64,000 nucleotides of DNA from Terebella lapidaria (Eukaryota > Annelida > Polychaeta > Terebellida > Terebellidae), in NCBI GenBank assembly GCA_949152475.1, contig OX424570.1, positions 15,000,694 through 15,064,693 on the forward strand, in the 5' to 3' direction. The position numbers and the translations under genes are program-made. The notes under the pieces were generated by a model. It was not told the origin of the DNA, did not search any database, and worked only from the letters and a program-made list of their open reading frames with translations. Below are positions 10,085 to 19,718 of this stretch, piece after piece; positions within the stretch are counted from its first letter, which is position 1, and each line of letters begins with the position of its first letter.

Positions 10085-12500
10085 GGTAAATCATTTGAAC
10101 CAGCGCATTGTAACCTGATCACGCATTGTTTACCTTCAGCAGATGACTGAGTGGGAGATTTTTGTCTACGCCTAATTGTTGCCATGACAACGACCCCCAC
10201 TCTCATGGAAGGGTAAATAACCCATTGAGTGCTATTGATATAGATGTCATCAATGTCAAACATATTAGAAATGTGTGTGTATTGTAGTTAACACATAAAC
10301 ACAACGTGACGTATGGTTTGGATATTTCACAGAAGAGTCAATACCGTGTTGATAATTATATGTCATGCTTGAATGATCATTTACCAAAAACATAGCTGCT
10401 ACAATATTTGTAGTAAACATTATACCAAGAACTTTTTGCTATTGTTTTTTAGGTGTTTCTGTTTCAATTGCAGATATATCACATACTCTTACTGAAAAAT
10501 ATGTTATAATCACAATTTAAACTCCCATTAAAAAAATTTTGTAATATTACATTGTAAATTCAGACATTGGTTTTGCTGGATGAATATGCAACCATTTGTA
10601 TTGTATTGTATTGTATTGTATTGTATTGTATTGTATTGTATTGTATTGTATTGTATTGTTTATTAAAGTCTCACTCGGTATACATGGATATAATAAATAC
10701 ACAGACATTATAAAATACCGACCATTCTGTAAAAGAATTACGAGAGACTATAGATATGAAAACATTATCACGATGTGAATAATACATCACGTCTGCGGTT
10801 TAAAATACTTTGTAGGGATCTGGACACATAAATAGAAATGGTTGACTCACTCATTAAATCACAAACTTGTTCTGATCCGAAAGTAAATGAAAATCTGGTT
10901 CAATATTCTGTATATGGTTAAACAAGTTGACACGTAAATCATTGTAAAGTGAACATTCAAATAAAACATGATACTCGGTTTCAACTTCATTAAAACAGAC
11001 TGGACATATGCGTTCCCCTGCAGGTAACTAAATTATCTCATAACGTCCTGTTTTACTTCTAATGGAGCAGTCCCACATCTGAATTTCGCTAAAGTGGAGC
11101 GTTGACCGCGGTTCATCCTAGATTTCATTACGTAGCCTTCCGGTTCTATGTTAGATTTGAACTGTCTAAATACCCGAAGTTTATTCTGTCCCACACCGCG
11201 TCGTGCCTCTGTCCTGTTGATATCGTTCCACCACGCACGTCGGTCTGCCTCCGTGAGTTTTGTCTCGAGCTCGGTAACAAAAATCGGCTTACTTGATGAC
11301 ATTGCTAACACGGTATAATTATTAAAGTCCAAGAATTGAAATTTCCTATCCACATGATACACCCAGTTTTTACTGTTGTTTGCAAGGCTACACATCCAAT
11401 TAAATACTTTTTTTGCACACATGGTGACGCCTGTCTCATAATTGTTCGGACACACTGCATCATATATATTGTCTTTTTGAAAGCCCCGAAAATAATTTCG
11501 AACAGTCGAGTGATAATTCCTAGGCTATCTCTAGTGATAAGCACAATATTCTTTAGGATGACGCTAAACACGATTATTTAACGTTCGGTGTCAAAGACAG
11601 TGGCTGATATCAATCGGCAAATCAATATTGTCCCATGGAGTAATGTGATGGATTAAATAAAGATGCATTTGGATATTTCCAGATCACAAACATTGTACGA
11701 CATAGAAGAAACAAAGATGTTCACCCAGATTCAGAAGAATATGGTGCCCTGTTCCAACAAAAATGTTACAAAAAAAATGTCACAGCGAAATTTGTGTCAC
11801 AGCTTAAACAAACATATGAAAGGGATTTTCGTTTCCTATCAAGCATATTTGTAGGCAATTTACCCGGCGAATGAGCAAAACCCCTTTGCCCATCCTTAAT
11901 GATAATATTTCTTGGGCGAGAACTCAAAACGGAGAAATATTGCGGGGTTCATATTTCCTCATATGGATGTCGACCCCAAGTATTTGCACATACATGTAGG
12001 AGTGAGTGAATCATGTTTGAACTATTTGTTGCTGATGTGAATGACTCTTGGACGGTCGGGTAAATCTGACATCAATAGCCCTACACAAGCGAACACTGCA
12101 TTAGATATACGCAATAGATACGAGTTATATTACGTAGGCCTAATTGTGACATGAAGCAGGATCCGCTTCATGGAAAAATTTATTCTTACATGTCATGTAT
12201 AAATAAAAGCCCAACAGAATGTTAATTGTTAAATATACAAGAGCACTTGTCACTTTCTATCAGATACAAACACTCTATTTACAATGTGACATCAACTCAC
12301 AAAGGCCTGATCACGATTTGTTTACATTTCCGCCAGGATAACGATAGTGCCCTCGCTAGGCCATTGTTGCTATGCATGTCTAGGCACCTTATATAATCAA
12401 TGCTCAGATGAGTAAATGAGTTAGGGAGCCGCCCATTCATAGGCATAATTGCCAACAACAAACAAGTTACTCAAGCCTTATTTGACATTTGTGTGTGTTG
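10085..12500. repeat. duplicated block, copy 1, left part
   Basis: It aligns by eye with 39,190-41,515. Shared landmarks include CTAATTGTTG-CATGACAA (10172 and 39243), ATTCCTAGGCTATCTCTA (11515 and 40255), CAAATCAATAT-GTCCCATGGA and GTTTACATTTCCGCCAGGATAACGATAGTGCC. The two differ at many positions, so the duplication is old. In this copy a LINE fragment (10,595-11,450) interrupts the alignment. Its right end would continue into 29,925, the far side of the nested insertions. Confidence 0.65.
10590..11450 (-). mobile_element. 5'-truncated non-LTR retrotransposon with pentanucleotide tail
   Basis: On the minus strand an open frame (11,455-11,033) ends in the C-terminal region found after reverse transcriptase in several LINE clades: NKLRVFRQFKSN, then RSTLAKFRCGTAPL. 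Past its stop, in another frame and after one more stop, comes the terminal Cys/His motif (ERICPVC, then EYHVLFEC). At least one frameshift and one stop codon are present, so it is dead. The 3' end is followed by a tail of about 13 CAATA units, read on the plus strand as TATTG repeats at about 10,595-10,662. The 5' end lies near 11,450, where alignment with the duplicate block resumes. The clade is not assigned. Confidence 0.65.
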
Positions 12501-12876
12501 CTGTTATAAAGTAACTAACCGACTGGGATTTGACCTTGGTTTATTTAAAAATATAATTATTTAAATTATAATATACAAACATAATGAAGTTGAGGTAGTT
12601 ACAATATAATTAGTTACAATGAGAAATAAAACATAATTATTGTAAATGGGTTATGACTAAACAATTACCATGATATGTGGGTAAATAACACAAACATGAA
12701 CGACAAAAATCAGAACCTAACACGCGTTCACAGTAAATACGATCTACCGTACATAATGATACATGGAAGAAACATAGTACACAAACTGAAAAAGAGATAC
12801 ATTAGACATAAATCTAAAAGAGTACAATAACACATAATATAGGAAAGTGAAGAAATACAAGATAAGATTATATTTT
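12501..12876. other. left half of a segment absent from the sister copies
   Basis: Where copies 2 and 3 read straight from TTTGACATC to TTCGGTCCA, this copy departs at TTTGACATTTGTGTGTG. The segment continues beyond the Gypsy element at 29,564-29,925 and finishes ...AACACACACAAAC. The GT/AC-rich ends are roughly inverted over 12 bp (TTTGTGTGTGTT). It therefore looks like an earlier insertion of about 750 bp into which the Gypsy element later landed. No coding capacity was seen. Confidence 0.45.
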
Positions 12877-13527
12877 TGTAGAATATTTATGACTGTTATG
12901 GCCCGAAACCCGCCCCTGACACATTCTCCCACTCGACATACACGGCACAGATTCATCACATGACTTCATACTTACTTACCTTACGTCACCGGGCATGCAC
13001 CGTCCTCGCACCACATCTACATGTAAACAACACGGCTCACGTTATCACTTCCTACAATCCCACCAATCACCACATTCCCAGACACATGACTCCGCCCACA
13101 CAGACATGACATCACTTTCCCGCCATTTCACATGAACACCTGCCACATTACGCGGGAAAACCCACACACATCATAGACTTAGCCCCGCGCTTTCCCACGG
13201 ACAAGTCAGTTGCAATATTGGAGTTGAACAGTGTAGTAGTTGTGAGAAATCTGTTGAAGAGAGAAGTTGTATTGAGAGGTACTAAGCCGAAGATTGTGAT
13301 TAGAGGATATCAAATTTATACAGGACTATTAATACTTCGGACTATTGTGGGGATTACGATTGAGTGAGTGACCGTGATCGTACATCGGACTTAATCATCC
13401 AAATAAACATCGGATATTGTTGCAATTGACGTCGGACTTCCTGTTGGTGTGTTCACGCACAACATACATCGTACTATTCGATCAGTGGGCGTAATAGCCG
13501 CCCGAAGAACTCCGCTATTCCGTCACA
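12877..13527 (+). repeat. 5' LTR
   Basis: 651 bp with TG...CA ends. It differs from the 3' LTR by C/T in CTACAATCC and G/A in AAGCCGAAG. Confidence 0.93.
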
Positions 13528-13528
13528 T

Positions 13529-13546
13529 TGGTGCCGTGACCAGGAT
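13529..13546 (+). promoter_or_regulatory. primer-binding site
   Basis: TGGTGCCGTGACC starts one base after the 5' LTR. It is complementary to a tRNA 3' end finishing ...GGTCACGGCACCA. The cognate tRNA cannot be named from the window. Confidence 0.75.
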
Positions 13547-13656
13547 AGCGAAGGCCAGTTCTCAGCTTACGAACTATCCCGACGTACGAACTTTTGACGA
13601 ATACCCGATCTACGACTCGGAACCCGATCGGACCAAGCCCGGAAGATGAGGTGACG

Positions 13657-14646
13657 ATGAATCCGGTCCCAGCGAACCAGCGAACTGCACGACCAAGGTC
13701 AGTGGCGATGAGCGATACTATTACGCTATCGCAAGTACAACCGCCAAACGAACTGTACGAACTATCGTCGGCGGCATCCGTAGAGTACATGCCGGACTGG
13801 ATGCGAGCCGATAGTAACCTCGAAGAACTGTTGGACGGTGACCCGTACCAGCCGTCGCGCACGGTGACAGAAATCCTTGACGCGCATGCGCGGTCATACC
13901 ACGCGACACCTGCCGGACCGCCAAGGTCGCGACCAAGCGACGGAAGTGAAACGGACTATGCGCGCTTCCAGCCCCAACCCAATACCGACCCGCTACCTAA
14001 GTCGGTGAGTGTACGACCAACGAACTATGACAATTCCATGTTAACGCACCCGCCGAATCGGTCGCGTGTCCAACAATGGTCGCATGAATCGGATACGCGT
14101 GCTGAACTGTATCCGCGACACGACAATGTAATGTCGCGCCCATCGGTAACGATCCACACACTGACGCGACCCGACCGAACCCCGCCGGTGTACTCCAGAG
14201 TACCGGCCGACCCAGTTGTCACGGGAGAGCTGCCGGATGTCCACCTGCCGAACCGGAGAAGGGCCGCCATCGAGAGTACCCCAGCGGCCGACCCCAGGTT
14301 CAACGCCGCCCAGACGAACGACCCGCCGACACGATTCCACGTACCCGCGCCGAGATCGGAGGTCCGATACGCCAGCGACACCATCGATCGCCTACCGCGC
14401 AACATCGGAGTACCGATCTCCGACACCAGCGAAAATACGCACCCCGCGCATCTGCCACCACCGGTAGTCAACATCGGACCATCGCACGGCGAACCATCGC
14501 TACCAGCGGAACATTCCGCCTCACACGGCTACGTGCCCAACCATGGAAATGCGGTGCCCATGCACAATCATGGGGGAGTAGCAGTATCGAACTATGGAAA
14601 TGCGGTGCCCATGCACAATCATGGGGGAATAGCTGTATCAAACCAT
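13657..14646 (+). CDS. Gypsy gag, N-terminal part (interrupted by LINE)
   Basis: The frame is open from before 13,600; the first ATG in good position is at 13,657 (MNPVPANQRTARPRS). This part is Pro-, Arg- and Asn-rich and low in complexity, with no recognised domain. Near its end a 17-residue unit repeats (NHGNAVPMHNHGGVAVS, then a close copy beginning NYGNAVPMH), encoded by two 51-bp direct repeats at 14,539-14,640. The LINE is inserted immediately after the next N-H codons. The run of Asn codons that follows in this frame is only the LINE's AAT-repeat tail. The reading frame resumes at CAT GGA GTA at 18,270, so gag was continuous before the insertion. Confidence 0.75.
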
Positions 14647-17600
14647 AATAATAATAATAATAATAGTTTATTTTTATATAGCGCCAAACAAATGTAAACA
14701 TTCTCGTAGCGCTTTACATAAAAACCGGTATTTTGACAAAATATAGTACAAAATTACACAAATGTAAAGTAAATAAAAGGAATTGATACATATATATATA
14801 AAAGAGAACATTTGATGAGATTGTAAAACATACTGGACAAACTAATTAGAAAGCTTGGGTAAAAAGAAATGTCTTTAGACTAGATTTGAATGAAGTTATA
14901 CTGTTGCTCAATTTGATATGACTTGGTAAGGCATTCCATAGCTTGGGGGCGCACACCGAGAAACAGCGGTCACCATATGTTTTTGTGTTGCAGCGTGGAA
15001 CTAGAAACTTTGTGGTCGAGTCACAGCGGAGAGAGTAGCCAGATGTAGGAGACACAGACAGAAGACTTGATATGTAGCCGGGTGCCTGGTTGTTGATTGC
15101 CTTGAATACGGTGAGCAGGATTTTGTATTGAATCCTATGACGGATCGGGAGCCAGTGGAGCTGGGACAAGACTGGTGTTATATGCTCGAATTTTTTAGTT
15201 CTAGACACAAGCCGAGCAGCACTGTTTTGGAGGCGTTGGATTCGGTCCAGTTGGACGTCAGGTAGACCGTACAATAAACAGTTACAATAATCCAGTTTTG
15301 TTATTATGTAAGCATGTACGAGTTTCTCGCAAGATGCGTCGTCTAAGAATTTTCTAATACGGCCGATGTATCGTAGTCCACAAAGTGCCGAACGAGATAC
15401 ATTTCGAACATGAACGTCCAGCGTCATATTGCTATCGAATACAACGCCCAAGTTCCGGACTGTGTCACTGTACGTGATGGCTGTTTGGCCACAATGTATG
15501 TCCGGGATGAGAGTTCTGCTTCTGAACCGAGAAACGAGATGAATGATTTCCGTCTTTCCATCATTTAGTTTGAGTTTATTCTGCCGCATCCAGGTTTTTA
15601 TATCTACGAGGCAGTTTTCGAGGCAGTCAATGGTGGCTGACAGGTCTTCTGTAACATTGATGTACAGCTGGGTGTCGTCCGCGTAGCATAGATAGTCCAG
15701 CCCATGTTGGCGTATTATGTCACCAAGGGGGCCCATATACATGCTGAACAGTATGGGCCCTAGTACTGATCCTTGCGGCACACCCCACTCAGGAGTTTGA
15801 GGGGATGATATATCTGAGCCGACGCACACAGATTGGCTTCGATCATGAAGATATGATTGTATCCAGCACCATGCACAGCCAGTGACGCCATACCGACTCT
15901 CCAACCGTTCCAACAGGATAGTATGATCCACGGTATCAAAGGCCGCGCTTAAGTCAAGCATGACCAGCACGACCTGGCGACCTCTATCCAAGGACTCAAG
16001 GATATCATTATTCACACGAAGGAGCGCTGTTTCCGTGGAATGATATGGCCGATATGCAGATTGCATGATGTCAATGAGGTTGTTGGCGTCCAGGTACTGC
16101 TGGAGTTGGTGTGCGACTACCCGTTCGAGGGTTTTTGATATGAACGATAAATTTGAGATCGGGCGATAGTTTGATGGCTCATTAGGATCAGCATCAGACT
16201 TCTTCAACAACGGTGTGATGAAGGCTTGTTTGAATGGCGTTGGTACACACGAGGATCGAAAACTCTGGTTTATAATCCGAGTTGCGACAGGTAATAGGAG
16301 ATCCAGACATGACTTGAAAAGCCAGGATGGGATTGGGTCACAAAGTGATGACGATTTGATTGCCTTGGCTTTGACGATGGCCAATATGTAGTCGGCTGTG
16401 ACTTGCTGGAAATCACACAAGGATGATTCACACAATTGTTGTGGGATCACACTCAGTTCTGGTATGGGGATGTCTAAATCACTGCGGATACGCCTAATCT
16501 TGTCAGCGAAGAACATGCTGAGTTGATCTGCGGTCAAGTGTTTTGGCACACTGGCTTTCTGTGATTTTCCAAAGTCCGAGTTTATCAATGTAAACAAACT
16601 GCGAGTGTCACTAGCAGTTATTTTGTCTCGATAATATTGGCTTTTTGCAGATTCCAGTGCTGTAGCATAGTCAGAACACTTCTCCCTGAAAAGTTGGCGA
16701 TGGACCTCGAGTCCAGATTTTTTCCAGGCACGTTCTGCCTGTCGTTTTACGAGTTTAGCATGATGCAATGCTTCAGAAAACCACGGTGACTTTGGACGAC
16801 AGGATATGGTTCTGGTTTTCAGAGGTGCGATTTGATCCAATACATCATTCAATGTTGGAGCATATAGATCCACAAGTTCACTATCAGGGGCATTGAACAG
16901 AGCTGAGGAGGATACTGAGTCCTTGAAATTGTTCAGACACATCTGTCGAATTGGTCGGGATTGGATCTGTTTCTTCACTAATGATGCGCGGGGTATTCTC
17001 AGACGGCACACCAATGCAGCGTGATCAGACGGCTGGTCGTATCTAACTTCTATGCAGTCTATCAGTCTGTCATCGTTTCTGGTGATGAGTAGATCGAGTG
17101 TGTGGCCTTTATTGTGTGTAGGAACACTAACATGCTGCTCCAGAATTTCGGATTCGAGAAGATGTAGGAATTTCTGAGCATCAGTTGAATGATGATTGTC
17201 AACTTGGATGTTGAAATCACCAGCAATAAGTAAGCGACCCGGAACGAGTGTAAGTGACTCTAGAAGAGTGCTGAACTCGAGCATGAAGTCGGAGAATGTG
17301 TGCTTGTTTGCCTGGGAGGTTGGTGGACGATATATCAAGATGTGACGAATGGCTTCTGATCCAGAAGTTATGGTCACGTCCATGTGCTCGAAAGACTTGA
17401 AAGTTTGTGACTTGTTGACCTTGGTGTGTAGAGAGTCACGTGCAATAACAGCTACTCCACCGCCGGTGCGGCGTCGGCGGGGATGAGATAGGATTTTATA
17501 GCCTTGGAGAGCGGCTTTCAGATTCCCGATAACACAGTCATCAGAGCTTGTACCGTTGAGCCAGGTTTCACACAATGCCACAATGTCACAAGAACTGTCA

Positions 17601-18269
17601 GTAATTAAATCCACAATATTAGCTGTTTTCTGACACACTGATCTTGCATTCCACAGACAAAAGTTCAAGGATTTACCAGCAGGTTGCAATTGACTCGTGG
17701 TTGATAAGGAGATCAGGTTCGTCGCTGAGATGCACTTCTGGCTTGGGACATCACGGGATGACTCATCACGGTTGGAGTGACAGACAGGTATTGTTTTAAT
17801 CTCAAAAGTGTCAACAGTCACAAGATTTCGGATGTTGGCATGACACAAAGACCTATTGTGGTCTGGCCTAATCCCATAACGAGGTGTAATAACGACTGGA
17901 ATTGGCCTCCTGAGCTTCACACCTCCACGGCAATGGCGACTTGTATTTATCCCAGATGAGTTTATTGTTCTACACATGACTGTGGTACGGCTGAACGACT
18001 TCCAAAACAGTGGCACAGTTGTTGTGGCCATGGCGATATTGATTTTTTTCAATTACACTAGATGATATGAAAAATATGAATATCCAGAACGATGTAATCC
18101 AGATGGAAAGCTTTCAGCAAACGTTCACAATGTGGTGTGTAGCATCTTATCCGTCTATAGTCCAAGTCTGAAAGCAACAGCAAATCTCCAAACGGTATGA
18201 AACATGGAGTTAAATATCCGAGAAATTGTTTGTGTGCGACAGCTAGAACAGCGCTATACAAGAAGTATA
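14647..18269 (-). mobile_element. L2-like non-LTR retrotransposon (LINE), apparently full length
   Basis: It lies antisense to the host Gypsy element and splits gag. On the minus strand the 3' end reads ...GCGCTATATAAAAATAAAC followed by ATT repeats (plus-strand AAT repeats at 14,647-14,666), the usual 3' end of L2/CR1-group elements. One long ORF fills nearly all of it, with about 215 bp of 5' leader. The CAT of the gag frame is present on both sides (14,644-14,646 and 18,270-18,272), consistent with a very short target duplication. No ORF1 is seen. Confidence 0.88.
14846..18052 (-). CDS. LINE ORF2: AP endonuclease and reverse transcriptase
   Basis: An uninterrupted ORF of 1068 codons. The AP-endonuclease domain spans about residues 128-350, with NARS (near 136), CETW (161-164), GDFN (278-281) and SDHAAL (342-347). 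The reverse transcriptase spans about 620-870, with NYRPISNLSF (628-637), LDLSAAFDTVDH (699-710), VPQGSVLGP (758-766) and the catalytic YADD (790-793). The C-terminal part carries the Leu/Trp-rich segment typical after L2 RT (SQLHWLPIRHRIQYKI) and the closing RCFSVCAPKLWNALP motif. The endonuclease nicks target DNA and the RT copies the RNA at the nick. All catalytic residues that can be judged by eye are present. Assignment to the L2 clade rests on these motifs and the ATT tail. Confidence 0.93.
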   Translation of the reverse strand: MKKINIAMATTTVPLFWKSFSRTTVMCRTINSSGINTSRHCRGGVKLRRPIPVVITPRYGIRPDHNRSLCHANIRNLVTVDTFEIKTIPVCHSNRDESSRDVPSQKCISATNLISLSTTSQLQPAGKSLNFCLWNARSVCQKTANIVDLITDSSCDIVALCETWLNGTSSDDCVIGNLKAALQGYKILSHPRRRRTGGGVAVIARDSLHTKVNKSQTFKSFEHMDVTITSGSEAIRHILIYRPPTSQANKHTFSDFMLEFSTLLESLTLVPGRLLIAGDFNIQVDNHHSTDAQKFLHLLESEILEQHVSVPTHNKGHTLDLLITRNDDRLIDCIEVRYDQPSDHAALVCRLRIPRASLVKKQIQSRPIRQMCLNNFKDSVSSSALFNAPDSELVDLYAPTLNDVLDQIAPLKTRTISCRPKSPWFSEALHHAKLVKRQAERAWKKSGLEVHRQLFREKCSDYATALESAKSQYYRDKITASDTRSLFTLINSDFGKSQKASVPKHLTADQLSMFFADKIRRIRSDLDIPIPELSVIPQQLCESSLCDFQQVTADYILAIVKAKAIKSSSLCDPIPSWLFKSCLDLLLPVATRIINQSFRSSCVPTPFKQAFITPLLKKSDADPNEPSNYRPISNLSFISKTLERVVAHQLQQYLDANNLIDIMQSAYRPYHSTETALLRVNNDILESLDRGRQVVLVMLDLSAAFDTVDHTILLERLESRYGVTGCAWCWIQSYLHDRSQSVCVGSDISSPQTPEWGVPQGSVLGPILFSMYMGPLGDIIRQHGLDYLCYADDTQLYINVTEDLSATIDCLENCLVDIKTWMRQNKLKLNDGKTEIIHLVSRFRSRTLIPDIHCGQTAITYSDTVRNLGVVFDSNMTLDVHVRNVSRSALCGLRYIGRIRKFLDDASCEKLVHAYIITKLDYCNCLLYGLPDVQLDRIQRLQNSAARLVSRTKKFEHITPVLSQLHWLPIRHRIQYKILLTVFKAINNQAPGYISSLLSVSPTSGYSLRCDSTTKFLVPRCNTKTYGDRCFSVCAPKLWNALPSHIKLSNSITSFKSSLKTFLFTQAF

Positions 18270-19718
18270 CATGGAGTACCAGCGTACGGTGTTGCCGCGT
18301 ACAATCACGGAATAGTGCCCAATTTTGGAATTGTGCCGCAAAACCCTGGAGTAGCAGTTCCAAGTGTGTACGCTCCTGGTTCGGGATATCAGTTCCCGCA
18401 AATGCCACACCCAACTCCGTCATACGGAATGCCGGAAATGTCGCCGCCATACGGACCGGTCTCCCAAACCGCGCCGTTGTCAAATCACGCTGGCTACCCG
18501 CCCGCACCCGACGCCACGCCATACGTCGTACCGGTCATCACGACCACTGCCGCACCGACCACGGAGGTCGCGCCGCCAACTCCCGCCGTTTCTGCGACGA
18601 CTGCCCACGCTACGACAGCGGCATCACAAGCGCCCATCATCCCGACGCTAGCGCTGAGTACTGCCAAACCAGCACAGTGGCGAGCCACGTTTAAGGAGGG
18701 TAATCTAAATCAGTACCTCTGCAGCTTCGAACAGTTTACGGCTGCATTCACGTACACGGACCTGAACAAAACTACGACATTCCGTAGTACGTTACGCGGA
18801 CGAGCGGAAGCAATCGCTCTGAACATTCCGTTCAACACGCCTTGGGATGCATTCAGGCGTCGTCTCCTGGAAGGATGGGAACCCGCCGCCCGCCGACAAT
18901 CGAAACGAGACGACTTTCCGTTCTTGAAGCGTGAACGGAAAGAAGATGCCGAACATTTCCTTGAACGGCTACAAGCCATAGCAGAACAGGTGTTCGATGA
19001 CGTCACACCTGAGTTTCTCCAACGAACTGTTATTTCGCAATTTGTCAATGGTCAGCCTGACCATATTGCGGAAAGACTTTGTGTAATGACATTTACTCCG
19101 TACAGCGACGCACTCACGGCTGTACTGAAAGCAGAGAGTCGCCAGCAGCGGACCAAGAGAGATCGGCCCCACGGTACCCGCCGAGCGGACGCCACTTACC
19201 ACGGGTATGCCGACGACACGGAAGCGAACGACGAACTTTCATGTGCGATCGGACAGTTGCACCATTGGGATACACCGACTTCCGATCAGATCGCTGCGTA
19301 CTACGACCCTGCAGATAGCGACACGACCGGACTGCAAGGGTGTGAAGAACATTCCGTCCCTTCCTGCTCCCGCGAATGGGTCGCGGAAGCGTTCCAGTGT
19401 GTTGTTAGTGATGAGTGGGGACAATACGGTGAGGACGCACTATACTCTGTTCTACGGGCTATCGCTCAGGCTCGTGGCGACCGTCCTACGCCTCAAGGTC
19501 GAACTGAAATATGTTTCTTCTGCAAGAAACCGGGACACAGGTGGATACGGTGTTACCGTTTGAAGGACATATTGGTACGAAACGGAATGAAACCGTTCCC
19601 GCCACGCCCTGGCGCAAATCGGAATAACGGACAGATCGGTATACCGAACTCGAACTCTCAGCCAATGGCTACGACACCACCGGCTCAGCCACCACCACAG
19701 GCCAGGCCGTCAAACTAA
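18270..19718 (+). CDS. Gypsy gag, C-terminal part with CCHC zinc knuckle
   Basis: Continuation of gag after the LINE, in frame from CAT at 18,270. A Pro/Ala/Thr-rich linker is followed by a retrotransposon gag (capsid-like) domain, with FKEGNLNQYLCSFEQFTAAF, then LRGRAEAIA and WDAFRRRLLEGW. A later zinc knuckle CFFCKKPGHRWIRC (19,512-19,553; CX2CX4HX4C) would bind the element's RNA. The stop is TAA at 19,716-19,718. Gag assembles the intracellular particle in which reverse transcription takes place. The pol frame (minus 1 relative to gag) is open from 19,628, so the two overlap by about 90 nt. I see no canonical slippery heptamer in the overlap. Confidence 0.85.
   Translation, partial: HGVPAYGVAAYNHGIVPNFGIVPQNPGVAVPSVYAPGSGYQFPQMPHPTPSYGMPEMSPPYGPVSQTAPLSNHAGYPPAPDATPYVVPVITTTAAPTTEVAPPTPAVSATTAHATTAASQAPIIPTLALSTAKPAQWRATFKEGNLNQYLCSFEQFTAAFTYTDLNKTTTFRSTLRGRAEAIALNIPFNTPWDAFRRRLLEGWEPAARRQSKRDDFPFLKRERKEDAEHFLERLQAIAEQVFDDVTPEFLQRTVISQFVNGQPDHIAERLCVMTFTPYSDALTAVLKAESRQQRTKRDRPHGTRRADATYHGYADDTEANDELSCAIGQLHHWDTPTSDQIAAYYDPADSDTTGLQGCEEHSVPSCSREWVAEAFQCVVSDEWGQYGEDALYSVLRAIAQARGDRPTPQGRTEICFFCKKPGHRWIRCYRLKDILVRNGMKPFPPRPGANRNNGQIGIPNSNSQPMATTPPAQPPPQARPSN

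Noticed and set aside
10596..10778. Small repetitive protein with a YCIVL repeat
   Set aside because: It is a translated TATTG pentanucleotide tail of a truncated LINE.
14641..14700. Asn-rich C-terminus of gag
   Set aside because: The Asn codons are the AAT-repeat tail of the antisense LINE; the true gag frame resumes at 18,270.
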